Origin: an uncultured Pelosinus sp.
Lineage (GTDB): Bacteria > Bacillota > Negativicutes > Sporomusales > Acetonemataceae
Direction: 5' to 3'
Length of the DNA: 39,484 nucleotides
Assembly (NCBI GenBank): GCA_900542835.1
Contig: UQPB01000031.1
Location: 1 to 39,484 of the forward strand
The notes under the pieces were generated by a model. That model saw only the letters and a list, made by a program, of their open reading frames with translations, was not told the DNA's origin and did no database searches. A program made the translations under genes and the position numbers. Of this stretch, positions 1 to 7,482 are shown one piece after another (position 1 is the stretch's first letter; the number at the start of each line of letters is the position of its first letter).

Positions 1-384
1 ATTCCCGTGCCCCGTTGCGGGAGGGAGACGGGCCGCAGGCCGGAGGAACGGCGACCTCCGTTAAGACCGTCTGTGTTTTGAGCGCAGCGAGCAGGTGGCG
101 AACCGCCCCTGCGGCTCTATGTTCTGATGGCCGGTTTTTTGTCAGGTGGCGTTGGCGTCGCTCGCCAGGAGCATAGGGCAGAGTTTTTTTGTTGTTTCTG
201 CAACGTTTGGCAAAAGTAGAAACGTTGTCTGCTGCAGAGCGATGACCGCTTTTAGCCAAAGCAGAATCCCAAACTCCCGTTTTGCCTCGGTGCCCTCTGT
301 GTATCCTCTGTGTCCTCCGTGGGATCGTTCTTTCGCTCCTTGCCTTTTCGTAAGCGATTGCCCTGGGCTGGCGGTCCTTTCCGC
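1..384. other. Intergenic start of window
   Basis: I see no convincing gene here. The open frames lack ribosome binding sites and run through a repeat copy (291-329). The rest is GC-rich sequence with short self-complementary stretches. Any gene upstream lies outside the window. Confidence 0.5.
291..329 (+). repeat. Dispersed repeat copy R1
   Basis: Purine-poor block of repeated CCTCYGTG units ending in GTGGGATCGTT. It matches the core CCTCYGTGGAAYCGTT seen at about 18.0, 30.0, 30.2, 31.4, 31.5, 35.3 and 35.4 kb. No inverted partner is visible nearby. It lies about 55 bases upstream of the promoter candidate of the MFS gene. Confidence 0.7.
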
Positions 385-413
385 TTGACAGGGCTGGGCG
401 TCTGTATGAAAAT
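385..413 (+). promoter_or_regulatory. Candidate sigma-A promoter for the MFS gene
   Basis: TTGACA at 385-390, a 17-base spacer, then GAAAAT at 408-413. The -35 is perfect and the -10 is weak (4 of 6). It lies about 80 bases before the MFS start, in the only AT-rich patch there. Confidence 0.4.
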
Positions 414-496
414 ATGGATATGACCGAGGCGCCGTTCGGCGCCAACGATGAACCTGTCTGGATGCGCTCACGGGCGGAATACAAGGAGGGGCTGCA

Positions 497-1846
497 ATGT
501 CTAGCATAGCCGACCGGTTAAGCAATTTGCCGCTGGGGCGATTCCATTGGCGACTGCTGGCGATTACCATGCTGGGGTGGACGTTTGACTCAATGGACAC
601 CGGCATTGTCGCCTTTGTTCTGGCTAAAATGATTGACTCCTGGAATCTGACGGCGGCGCAAATCGGATATATCAGCAGCGCCGGCCTGGTGGGTATGGCC
701 AGCGGCGCGATTCTTGCCGGCGCGCTGGCTGATCATTTTGGCCGCAAAAAGCTGTTTGCCGGCACCTTGCTTATTTACAGTCTGGCCACCGGTCTTTGCG
801 GATTGGCCTGGAGCTATGAATCACTGCTGTTTTTCCGTTTTTTGGTCGGCTTTGGCGTTGGCGGCCAGCTGCCGGTTGCGGTGACGCTGATCAGCGAATA
901 TTCACCGGCCAGGCACCGCGGCAAGATGATTGTTATTTTAGAAAGCGCCTGGGCGCTGGGCTGGCTGGCGGCTGCCGTCATTGCCTATCTGGTTATTCCC
1001 CGTTATGGCTGGCAAATTGCCTTTTATATCGGCGCGGCGCCGGCGCTGCTGATTTTTTACCTGTGGCGCCGGGTGCCGGAGTCGGCATTGTATTTAATGA
1101 ACAAGGGCCGCTACGCTGAAGCGCATTCCCTGGTGGCTGCCATTGAACGGGAACTGGGCGTGCCGGAGGGACCGGCGCCGGCTGCCGGCAATAGCGGAAC
1201 CAAAGCGCCGGGTATCGCATTTAGTGAATTATGGTCGCCGCCGTACCGGAAACGGACGGTTTGCTTATGGGTGCTTTGGTTTGGCATGGTGTATTCCTAT
1301 TACGGCATCTTTACCTGGCTGCCCTCGCTGCTGGTGAAGAGCGGCCATGACCTGATCAAGTCGTTTGAGTTTCTGCTGTATATGACATTAGCGCAGATCC
1401 CGGGCTATTTTACTGCCGCCTTTCTGGTGGATAAGATTGGCCGCAAACCGACCTTGGCCGGCTTTTTAGCAGCCTGCGCCGGCTGTGCCTATCTGTTCGG
1501 CAACGCGGCGGATACGGCGGCGATCCTGTTGTGGGGCTGCCTGCTGTCCTTTTTTAATCTGGGGGCCTGGGGACTGCTGTATACGTATACGCCGGAAATG
1601 TATCCGACGCATGCCCGCGGCACCGGTGTCGGCGCCGCAGCGGCGTTTGGCCGCGTCGGCGGCATCCTGGCGCCGCTGGCGGTCGGCGCGTTATTTACCG
1701 GTCCCGACCGGTTTGGCGTTATTTTCGCGATGTTTACGGCGGTGTTGCTAGTCAGCGCCTTAAATGTCATTGTGCTGGGTGAAGAAACCATGCACCGGTC
1801 TCTCGACGAGTTGAGCCAGGCCGGTTCGTCAAGCCAAAAGGAGTAG
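497..1846 (+). CDS. MFS transporter, NiaP-like
   Basis: A 449-residue inner-membrane transporter of the major facilitator superfamily with about twelve hydrophobic segments. The N-terminal region resembles the NiaP/YceI (niacin and aromatic acid) branch: LGWTFDSMDTG around residues 27-37. The loop 2-3 signature ADHFGRKK is near residue 83 and its second-half counterpart DKIGRKP is around residue 310, as in the sugar-porter/aromatic-acid branches. The ATG follows AAGGAGGGG with 5-6 bases spacing. The stop is 3 bases before the Nudix gene, so the two are probably co-transcribed. Substrate cannot be read from sequence. A niacin substrate would fit the NAD salvage enzyme at 14 kb, but that is inference. 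Confidence 0.85.
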   Translation: MSSIADRLSNLPLGRFHWRLLAITMLGWTFDSMDTGIVAFVLAKMIDSWNLTAAQIGYISSAGLVGMASGAILAGALADHFGRKKLFAGTLLIYSLATGLCGLAWSYESLLFFRFLVGFGVGGQLPVAVTLISEYSPARHRGKMIVILESAWALGWLAAAVIAYLVIPRYGWQIAFYIGAAPALLIFYLWRRVPESALYLMNKGRYAEAHSLVAAIERELGVPEGPAPAAGNSGTKAPGIAFSELWSPPYRKRTVCLWVLWFGMVYSYYGIFTWLPSLLVKSGHDLIKSFEFLLYMTLAQIPGYFTAAFLVDKIGRKPTLAGFLAACAGCAYLFGNAADTAAILLWGCLLSFFNLGAWGLLYTYTPEMYPTHARGTGVGAAAAFGRVGGILAPLAVGALFTGPDRFGVIFAMFTAVLLVSALNVIVLGEETMHRSLDELSQAGSSSQKE

Positions 1847-1849
1847 CTG

Positions 1850-2479
1850 ATGAGTGCAGAACTGTTTTATCAGAAGCTGGCGCAACAATGTATAGCGGCG
1901 CCGCCTATTGACAATGGCGGCGAATTTCTCGAGTCGGCGGTCATCGTGCCGCTGCTTGAGGAGAATGGCCGCCTGTCAGTGCTGTTTGAAGTACGGGCGC
2001 AAACGCTTAACCGTCAGCCGGGCGAAATCTGTTTTCCCGGCGGCCGTATTGAAGCGGGCGAGACGCCGCTGGCCGCGGCTGTGCGCGAGACGGCGGAGGA
2101 ACTATCGATAGCCAGGGACTGCATCCGGGTTCTGGGGCCGCTGCCGGTTGTCGCCAGCCCCATTGGCGTAATGCTGTTTCCTTATGCCGGTGTTTTGTCC
2201 GGCGGCTGCCGTATTCGTCCCAGCAAGGCGGAGGTGGAGGAGTGCTTCACTGTGCCGCTGGATTGGCTGTTGCGGGCCAAGCCGTTTGTCGGCAAGATGG
2301 AAACGGCTACCCGGCCGGTGAGCGGTATTCCGGCCAATCTGCTGCCTGAAGACTATTCTCCCGGCTGGAAACGCCGCCACAGCTATCCGGTATGGTTTTA
2401 CCGCTACCGGGAGCGGGTGATCTGGGGCTTGACCGGCAGAGTGCTGGCCGCGTTTCTGGCCATTTGCAAACAGGGCTGA
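1850..2479 (+). CDS. Nudix hydrolase, CoA pyrophosphatase type
   Basis: A 209-residue cytosolic Nudix hydrolase. The Nudix box is complete: G65-x5-E71-x7-R79-E80-x2-E83-E84, which binds the catalytic Mg2+. It is preceded by LNRQPGEICFPGG (residues 53-65), which matches the extra signature of the NudL/CoA-diphosphatase group that splits CoA or acyl-CoA into 3',5'-ADP and phosphopantetheine. The ATG overlaps nothing but uses the AAAAGGAG inside the end of the MFS gene, indicating coupling. Length is normal for the family. The exact substrate (CoA, oxidised CoA or another nucleotide) is inferred from the signature only. Confidence 0.85.
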   Translation: MSAELFYQKLAQQCIAAPPIDNGGEFLESAVIVPLLEENGRLSVLFEVRAQTLNRQPGEICFPGGRIEAGETPLAAAVRETAEELSIARDCIRVLGPLPVVASPIGVMLFPYAGVLSGGCRIRPSKAEVEECFTVPLDWLLRAKPFVGKMETATRPVSGIPANLLPEDYSPGWKRRHSYPVWFYRYRERVIWGLTGRVLAAFLAICKQG

Positions 2480-2627
2480 ACGAAAAATTCGGTCATTGTC
2501 TAACCCCGCCCTCGCCGGTTCCCCGTCTGACGCAGCGGCTTTTCCCCAAAGGGCCGGGAGAACAGGCTGTGGGAAAGCGATGCAGCGCCGCGAGGCGCTT
2601 CATCTCGATAACGTTTCGCTTACAAAA

Positions 2628-2660
2628 TCAGCCCCGCCGGATCGCATCCGGCGGGGCTGA
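2628..2660 (-). terminator. Terminator of the 88-aa gene
   Basis: Perfect 15-bp inverted repeat (2628-2642 with 2646-2660, loop CGC). On the minus strand it is followed by TTTTG, giving an intrinsic terminator 8 bases after the minus-strand stop codon. On the plus strand no T-run follows, so it does not efficiently serve the Nudix gene. Confidence 0.85.
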
Positions 2661-2667
2661 AGCATAT

Positions 2668-2934
2668 TTAGTTTGGCAGCAGTTTCCAGGCAGTGCCGTG
2701 CACAACCTGATTATACAATTCGGTTATGGTTTCAAACACAGTTGAGCGCTTAATCGAGCGCTTTTTGTTCAGGCGTGAGAATTTGAACCAACGGCCTTCC
2801 TGTGAGAGCTGATACAGTACATTGTTGATTTCCAACTGGATAATCCGGTTAGGAGACTGGCTAAGCGCGTCTTCCAGCGTTTTTACCGCGGGGCCGTTCA
2901 ATGGGGCGGAGTGAATAACAGCAATCTTGTCCAT
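2668..2934 (-). CDS. Hypothetical protein, 88 aa
   Basis: Family not recognised. An 88-residue soluble protein with no signal peptide or membrane segment. Alternating hydrophobic stretches (IIQLEINNVLYQL, residues 31-43) are followed by a basic segment (KKRSIKRST, around 57-65) and a C-terminal WKLLPN. GGGAG lies 9-12 bases before the ATG and a strong private terminator follows 8 bases after the stop, so this is a real single-gene unit. It is oriented against both neighbours. The basic patch might bind nucleic acid, but that is only a guess. Confidence 0.7.
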   Translation of the reverse strand: MDKIAVIHSAPLNGPAVKTLEDALSQSPNRIIQLEINNVLYQLSQEGRWFKFSRLNKKRSIKRSTVFETITELYNQVVHGTAWKLLPN

Positions 2935-3257
2935 ACTTTCACGCTCCCGTTGTTGTACTATTCACTTCTCAATGCTAGTACCGAACCAACCTAAGTGTGT
3001 CTGGCGGCAGTCAATTCGCCGCAGCGGCCTTGTCAGGCCTCAATTACTGCATCGTTAGTTTGCAGCGGCAGAGTTGATTCGATACCAGTATAGCACAAAA
3101 TTGCCGTGAATACGCTGCGGATAAACCGGCAAAAAGCGAGTTTGCCGCAATCAGGATAGCGTATGCGCAGGGATACAGCAACGCGCGCAAATATTCGTAA
3201 TTTAAAGAAAGCTTATCCGGCAGGCAGCAGCCGGCCGATTGATTTTATGGCAATAAC
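2935..3257. other. Intergenic region between divergent genes
   Basis: About 320 bases between the minus-strand 88-aa gene and the GH18 gene. No ORF with a ribosome binding site. AT-rich islands such as CCAGTATAGCAC near 3085 could hold promoters in either direction, but I cannot assign a clear -35/-10 pair. Confidence 0.4.
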
Positions 3258-3288
3258 AGAATGAACGGCAGGCTTCAGGCTCATACTA
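3258..3288 (+). promoter_or_regulatory. Candidate forespore (sigma-G-like) promoter
   Basis: AGAATG at 3258-3263, an 18-base spacer, and CATACTA at 3282-3288. CATACTA is a full match to the sigma-F/sigma-G -10 pattern CATAMTA known from Bacillus. The -35 matches TGAATA at 4 of 6. It would start transcription about 30 bases before the GH18 ATG at 3327. Tentative, but it fits a spore-lytic type glycosidase. Confidence 0.3.
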
Positions 3289-3326
3289 ATTCTGATATCA
3301 ATATGATTCAGGAAAGGAATGAGGCT

Positions 3327-4394
3327 ATGCGCTATTCAAAAATATTCGTAGTGGCGCTGGCGGCGCTGCTGGTGGCAGGGATGGCATGGGGCGGCTGCGG
3401 TCAGCAAGCTGCTCCCAAGCCGCTTCCGGAGCAACCGGGAGAGCCTGCTGCGGCCCAATATCCCCGCCTGATTATTGGCTATTATGAGAATCCCTGGCCG
3501 GGGACACCGGATAAGACGGGCTCGTTTCCGAGCATGAAAGCCTATGGTCAGCACATGACGGCCGTGGCGCCGTTCTGGTACCGGGCAAAGGCCGACGGCA
3601 CCCTCGACGCCAAGGAAAGTGAGCTGGTGCTTGCGGCAGCCCGGCAGCAAGGGCTGAAAATTTATCCGCTGATTACCAACAGAAGCGGGGCCACCGATCA
3701 GCTTTTGGGAAATGCCGCTGTTCGTTCAAAAGTTATTGGCAATATTGTCAAGCTGGTGCAGGATAAGCAATATGACGGGGTCAATATCGACTTCGAACTG
3801 CTGAAGCCTGCACATAAGGACAATCTGACAGCTTTTATGCGCGAGCTGTATCCGCAATTGAAGCAGCTCAACAAAACAGTGATTATTTCCATTTTTCCCA
3901 AGGTCGACGTTCATGAAGATGTTTCCGGTGCGTATGACTATCCGCAGTTGGCCAAGAATGCCGATTACCTGCAGATTATGACCTATGATAAGCACTGGGC
4001 GACCTCAAAACCGGGAGCGATAGCGCCGCTGGATTGGTATGAAAAAAACATTCAGTATGCGATTGAGCAGGCGGGAGGACCGCAGAAGCTGATTATTGGC
4101 GTCAGCGCTTACGGCTATGACTGGCCGCCGGACGCTCCGGGAGAAACCATCACTTATGTGGATGCCGTGGTGCTGGCCAAACAGCAAGGGGTTAAAATCG
4201 AATATGATGAAACCGCTCAGGCACCGCATTTCGCTTACAAAGGGCATGAGGTCTGGTTTGAGGATGCCCGCAGCACGGCGGCCAAGCTGGCGGTTGTCGC
4301 CAAATATAATCCCGCCGGCATCGCTATCTGGCGCCTGGGACAGGAGCAGCCGGAGGCATGGAATGAAATTGCCGCTAAGTTTCCCAAGAAATAA
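3327..4394 (+). CDS. GH18-family glycosidase, probable lipoprotein
   Basis: A 355-residue glycoside hydrolase family 18 protein of the SleL/YdhD/YvbX spore-associated type, lacking LysM domains. The catalytic motif is D150-G-V-N-I-D155-F-E157, with E157 as the general acid. QIMTYDKHW (around residues 213-221) and AIWRLGQEQPEAW (around 333-345) are the usual later GH18 strands. The N-terminus has a hydrophobic signal segment ending in Cys24 (AWGGC), a near-lipobox, so it is probably lipid-anchored on the cell surface. An upstream in-frame ATG at 3261 exists, but the ATG at 3327 has AGGAAAGGAATGAGG before it and gives a clean signal peptide. Likely substrate is N-acetylglucosamine linkages in peptidoglycan or cortex. 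Confidence 0.85.
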   Translation: MRYSKIFVVALAALLVAGMAWGGCGQQAAPKPLPEQPGEPAAAQYPRLIIGYYENPWPGTPDKTGSFPSMKAYGQHMTAVAPFWYRAKADGTLDAKESELVLAAARQQGLKIYPLITNRSGATDQLLGNAAVRSKVIGNIVKLVQDKQYDGVNIDFELLKPAHKDNLTAFMRELYPQLKQLNKTVIISIFPKVDVHEDVSGAYDYPQLAKNADYLQIMTYDKHWATSKPGAIAPLDWYEKNIQYAIEQAGGPQKLIIGVSAYGYDWPPDAPGETITYVDAVVLAKQQGVKIEYDETAQAPHFAYKGHEVWFEDARSTAAKLAVVAKYNPAGIAIWRLGQEQPEAWNEIAAKFPKK

Positions 4395-4406
4395 CAGACT
4401 GGCATC

Positions 4407-4434
4407 GGGGCGCAGCGAAACAAGGCTGCGTCCC
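4407..4434 (+). terminator. Possible terminator after the GH18 gene
   Basis: A 10-bp stem GGGGCGCAGC/GCTGCGTCCC (one G-U pair) with an 8-base loop, 12 bases after the stop. The following GTTCGTATTTAA is a poor T-tract, so termination may be partial. Confidence 0.45.
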
Positions 4435-4520
4435 GTTCGTATTTAACGGCAGGTTTTTGCGGCGGAGCTGCGAATATAATCCTTAACAGCAAGCGCGACT
4501 GCGCAGGGAGGGTGAGCTTA

Positions 4521-5027
4521 ATGAAAAAGGTGCTTTTGTTTATCGAAAATCAGTTTGAGGACATGGAAGCAATGTATCCTTACTACCGTCTGCAGGAGGC
4601 GGGTTTTGGCGTTGATGTCGCCGGACCTCAGGCGTCGACAGTGTATAAGGGGAAATACGGCTATCCGCTGACGGCCGGGCTGGCGGCGGCATCGGTGAAA
4701 CTGGATGATTACGCCGCGGTGATTCTTCCCGGCGGCCAGGCCCCCGACAAGATGCGTCTGCAGGAGGCAATGGTTGATCTGGTGCGCGAGGCCGACCGGC
4801 AGGGGCTGGTTATCGGCGCGATTTGCCACGGACCGCAGCTGCTGATCGAAGCCGACATCATCCGTGGCCGCAACCTGACCTGCTACCGCTCAATTTTGAC
4901 TGATGTTCTTAACGCCGGCGGTATTTATCACGATCTGGAGGTCATTATCGATGATAATCTGATTACCTCCCGGACACCGGCCGACCTGCCGGCATTTATG
5001 CAGGAAATTCTCAAGAAGCTGGCCTGA
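4521..5027 (+). CDS. DJ-1/PfpI family protein
   Basis: A 168-residue class I glutamine amidotransferase-like protein of the DJ-1/PfpI superfamily. The nucleophile elbow is GAICHGPQLL with Cys102 followed by His103, typical of the PfpI/YhbO branch. Acidic residues in the first 16 residues (ENQFEDME) supply the glutamate that pairs with the Cys. VILPGGQAPDKMR (around residues 68-80) is the conserved PGG strand. Members act as proteases, glyoxalase/deglycase-like enzymes or stress proteins, and which one applies cannot be told. ATG 4521 is chosen over GTG 4512 because GGGAGGG ends 9 bases upstream of the ATG but abuts the GTG. Confidence 0.85.
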   Translation: MKKVLLFIENQFEDMEAMYPYYRLQEAGFGVDVAGPQASTVYKGKYGYPLTAGLAAASVKLDDYAAVILPGGQAPDKMRLQEAMVDLVREADRQGLVIGAICHGPQLLIEADIIRGRNLTCYRSILTDVLNAGGIYHDLEVIIDDNLITSRTPADLPAFMQEILKKLA

Positions 5028-5110
5028 CGGCCCCAGCAAAAGAGTGCGGATTTAAACTGCTAGAACACCATAAACTCTGTGGGCAGCACGTGGCGAAAAA
5101 TAGCTGGAGC

Positions 5111-5133
5111 TGTCGGAATACCGACACTTTTAT
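5111..5133 (+). terminator. Weak hairpin after the DJ-1 gene
   Basis: TGTCGG-AATA-CCGACA followed by CTTTTATT. A 6-bp stem with a short T-rich tail, about 85 bases after the stop. Possible weak terminator upstream of the LCP promoter. Confidence 0.35.
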
Positions 5134-5162
5134 TGACTAAATAGTCAATCGTTTGCTATACT
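5133..5162 (+). promoter_or_regulatory. Sigma-A promoter of the LCP gene with overlapping palindrome
   Basis: TTGACT at 5133-5138, an 18-base spacer and TATACT at 5157-5162. The -35 lies inside the palindrome TTGACTA-AA-TAGTCAA (5133-5148, 7-bp arms), a plausible operator for a dimeric repressor such as a MarR-type protein. Confidence 0.6.
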
Positions 5163-5168
5163 GATAGC

Positions 5169-5199
5169 AGCCCCCTTTGTGTTTGGGGGCTTGTTTTTT
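5169..5199 (+). terminator. Terminator-like hairpin at the LCP transcript 5' end
   Basis: GCCCCC (5170-5175) and GGGGGC (5185-5190) followed by TTGTTTTTTA. It has the form of an intrinsic terminator but lies only 7 bases past the -10 of the LCP promoter. It could end read-through from the upstream gene, or form a 5' stabilising hairpin on the LCP mRNA. Confidence 0.6.
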
Positions 5200-5238
5200 A
5201 GACATAATGGCTTGCGATAGAGAGGATGATTACAGCTA

Positions 5239-6660
5239 ATGAGCCGCACGGAACAGATACGGCAGCGACGGGACCGGGAACGCCGGTGGCTGCATGTGGC
5301 GCTGGTCGCTCTTGGGGTGTTGATTGCGACTACCGCACTATCTTATTACTGGTTCGCCGGGGCGTCCATGCCGTCGCCAAAGCGTAAGCAGCCTGCCGCC
5401 CAAGCCGGAGTGCTTCCGAATATGGGCAAAGTGAATATCGTGGTAATGGGGGTTGACCAGCGCAGTGACGATGTCGGCCGTTCCGATACGCTGTTTTTGA
5501 TTACGTTGGATACGAGAACCAAGGAGACGGCGCTGTTATCGATTCCGCGCGATACCCGCGTCAAGATTCCCGGACACGGCTTTGACAAGATTAATCATGC
5601 TTACGCCAACGGCGGTCATGCGTTGACGCAGCGGACAGTGGAAGAATTGATCGGCGCGCCGGTTGATTATTATGTGGAAATCGATTTCGACGGCTTTAAA
5701 AAGATTGTCGACGCTGTCGGCGGCGTGGATATTGCCGTCGAAAAGCGGATGTACTATGAGGATCCGTACGATAACCTGGTGATCGACCTGCAGCCCGGCC
5801 TGCAGCATTTGGATGGGGCTACGGCGATCAAATATGTCCGCTATCGCGACGAGGAAGGCGATTTGGGCCGGGTTGAACGGCAGCAGCACTTTATCCGCGC
5901 AATGCTGGACGAAGTAACCAGCCCGGGAATTCTGGTCAAGCTGCCGGCGATTATCAGCGAGCTGGATAACGCGATCAATACCGATCTGTCGGTGGCGGAA
6001 ATGATTGGTCTGGGCAAGGCGCTGCAGGATGCCCGGCAGCAGGGGCTGAAAACCGACACTGTGCCAGGGACGCCGATCTATATTGACGGCATCAGTTATC
6101 TTGACCCGGATATGACCGAACTGAGGCTGCATATGGCGAAGGTGCTGGGAATTGCCGCTGATTCACAATATCTGGCAGTGGCGCGGCGAGTGGCCGCCGA
6201 GTATGAAAATTCCCTGCCGAAGCAAACGGTGGTAGCCGATAAGGTCGAGCCGCCTGCAGCGGTGGACCCTGATCGCTTAAAAGCGAAAGCGCCCGAACAG
6301 CCGCGCCGGCCGGATACGCCGCGTCTGCCTGTCGCCCGGGAAAGTGAGCCGGAAGCGGAGAAAAAACGCGATAAGCCTAAGTCCTCGCTGCTGCGGGTGG
6401 ATATCGTCAACGCCAGCGGCGACGCGTCGGCATTGCCGCGGATGGCTTCCCAGCTCAGACAGCAGGGATTTTCGGTGGCCCGGCTCAGTTCCTCCGGCAA
6501 TGTCAGCCGCAATACGGTTGTGATTTCGCATTCCAGTCAGGATTCGGTGCTTGACCGCCTGACCGGACTGCCGTTCAATTACGCGCTGCAGGTTTCGCCG
6601 CAGGATGGGAGAACTACACAGGTTACGGTTGTTATCGGCCAGGACTTTTCTGACCGCTAG
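5239..6660 (+). CDS. LytR-CpsA-Psr (LCP) family protein with LytR_C domain
   Basis: A 473-residue LCP enzyme, which transfers undecaprenyl-linked anionic or secondary cell-wall polymers to peptidoglycan outside the membrane. A short basic cytoplasmic tail is followed by one membrane helix (about residues 18-36). The LCP catalytic domain spans about 62-235, with GVDQR (71-75), RSDT (81-84) and the pyrophosphate-binding Arg cluster SIPRDTRVKI (101-110). A Pro/Lys/Glu-rich linker (about 325-380) leads to a C-terminal LytR_C domain (about 383-470). The ATG follows AGAGAGGA with wide spacing. It has its own promoter and terminator and appears monocistronic. In a Negativicutes cell its polymer target is unclear. 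Confidence 0.9.
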   Translation: MSRTEQIRQRRDRERRWLHVALVALGVLIATTALSYYWFAGASMPSPKRKQPAAQAGVLPNMGKVNIVVMGVDQRSDDVGRSDTLFLITLDTRTKETALLSIPRDTRVKIPGHGFDKINHAYANGGHALTQRTVEELIGAPVDYYVEIDFDGFKKIVDAVGGVDIAVEKRMYYEDPYDNLVIDLQPGLQHLDGATAIKYVRYRDEEGDLGRVERQQHFIRAMLDEVTSPGILVKLPAIISELDNAINTDLSVAEMIGLGKALQDARQQGLKTDTVPGTPIYIDGISYLDPDMTELRLHMAKVLGIAADSQYLAVARRVAAEYENSLPKQTVVADKVEPPAAVDPDRLKAKAPEQPRRPDTPRLPVARESEPEAEKKRDKPKSSLLRVDIVNASGDASALPRMASQLRQQGFSVARLSSSGNVSRNTVVISHSSQDSVLDRLTGLPFNYALQVSPQDGRTTQVTVVIGQDFSDR

Positions 6661-6670
6661 CGGGAAGACA

Positions 6671-6712
6671 ACAGGGCTGTCGTCAATGTATCTGCGTTGA
6701 CGACAGCCCTGT
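6671..6712 (+). terminator. Terminator between convergent LCP and Crp genes
   Basis: Perfect 16-bp inverted repeat (6671-6686 with 6697-6712) with a 10-base loop, starting 10 bases after the LCP stop. The T-rich tail ATGTATTTT on the plus strand is weak. It probably separates LCP from the minus-strand Crp/Fnr gene ending at 6790. Confidence 0.7.
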
Positions 6713-6789
6713 ATGTATTTTCGAACCGTATTCTGCCGCGGAGGGAGGCCGGAGGCCGAATTGGGCCTGGAGCCTGCGGTCAGCGACTG

Positions 6790-7464
6790 TTATTTAGTGC
6801 AGGCATTCAACCGCTTGGGATCAAGGATGACGATGCGGCGGCGGTCAAAATCGATCAGGCCGTCGCGTTTGAGCGCGCTGAGGCTGCGCGTGACCGACTC
6901 GCGGGTCGTTCCCGCCAGGTTAGCCAGCTCCTGCCGCGGCATGTCCAGCAGGATCGTAATTCTCCCGGACTCATCCGTCCGGCCATGCTCACGCGCCAGT
7001 CCGATCAGGGTTTCCACTGTCCGCGACATGACATCGCTCAGGGCGAGATCGCGGATCTTGCGCTGCGCGTACAGCAGCCGCTGGCTCAGGCTTTTGATCA
7101 ACTGCAGCGCCAGCTGGCTGTTGCTGAGAACCAGCTTTTCGAGATCGCTGTTTTTAATCATACCGATGCGGGAAGCGTCGGCAGCCACCGCGGTTGCCGG
7201 ATAGGGCAGATTGCTAAATAGCAGCACTTCGGCAAAAACCTCGCCCGGCTGCATGATTTTGATTGTATGCTCGCGTCCGTCAGCCGCGGCTTTAATAATT
7301 TTGACCTGGCCGCTGATAACAAAATGAAAGCCTTCGCCGGGGTCGCCCTCGAAAAAAATGACTGTTCCCTTGGCATAGGTGCGTTCAATACTGTGACGGT
7401 AAATTTGCTGAAATTGCTCTTCGGACATACCGGCGAACAAAGGAATTTGATCCAGATATCGCAT
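6790..7464 (-). CDS. Crp/Fnr family transcription regulator
   Basis: A 224-residue regulator. An N-terminal cyclic-nucleotide-type beta-barrel (about 8-115) is joined by a dimerisation helix (about 115-145) to a winged-helix DNA-binding domain with MPRQELANLAGTTRESVTRS (176-195). The phosphate-binding cassette reads GEVFAEVLLFSNLPYPATAVA (74-94): the usual Arg-Ser/Thr pair is replaced by Tyr-Pro, so cAMP binding is unlikely. It has no four-Cys Fe-S cluster; the only Cys is at residue 221. The effector is therefore unknown. The ATG follows AGGAGG by 6 bases. It starts 18 bases after the FtsA-like gene, so the two probably form one unit. Confidence 0.88.
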   Translation of the reverse strand: MRYLDQIPLFAGMSEEQFQQIYRHSIERTYAKGTVIFFEGDPGEGFHFVISGQVKIIKAAADGREHTIKIMQPGEVFAEVLLFSNLPYPATAVAADASRIGMIKNSDLEKLVLSNSQLALQLIKSLSQRLLYAQRKIRDLALSDVMSRTVETLIGLAREHGRTDESGRITILLDMPRQELANLAGTTRESVTRSLSALKRDGLIDFDRRRIVILDPKRLNACTK

Positions 7465-7482
7465 GCGCGCCTCCTGTTATCC

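Noticed and set aside
414..509. 31-codon upstream ORF overlapping the MFS start
   Set aside because: No ribosome binding site, and its ATG would be at or before the predicted transcription start.
146..606. Open frames of 80 and 154 codons at the window start
   Set aside because: They run through a repeat copy, lack ribosome binding sites, and the longer one overlaps the MFS start on the other strand.
2392..2745. 117-codon plus-strand frame after the Nudix gene
   Set aside because: Starts inside the Nudix gene without a ribosome binding site and crosses the terminator of the minus-strand gene.
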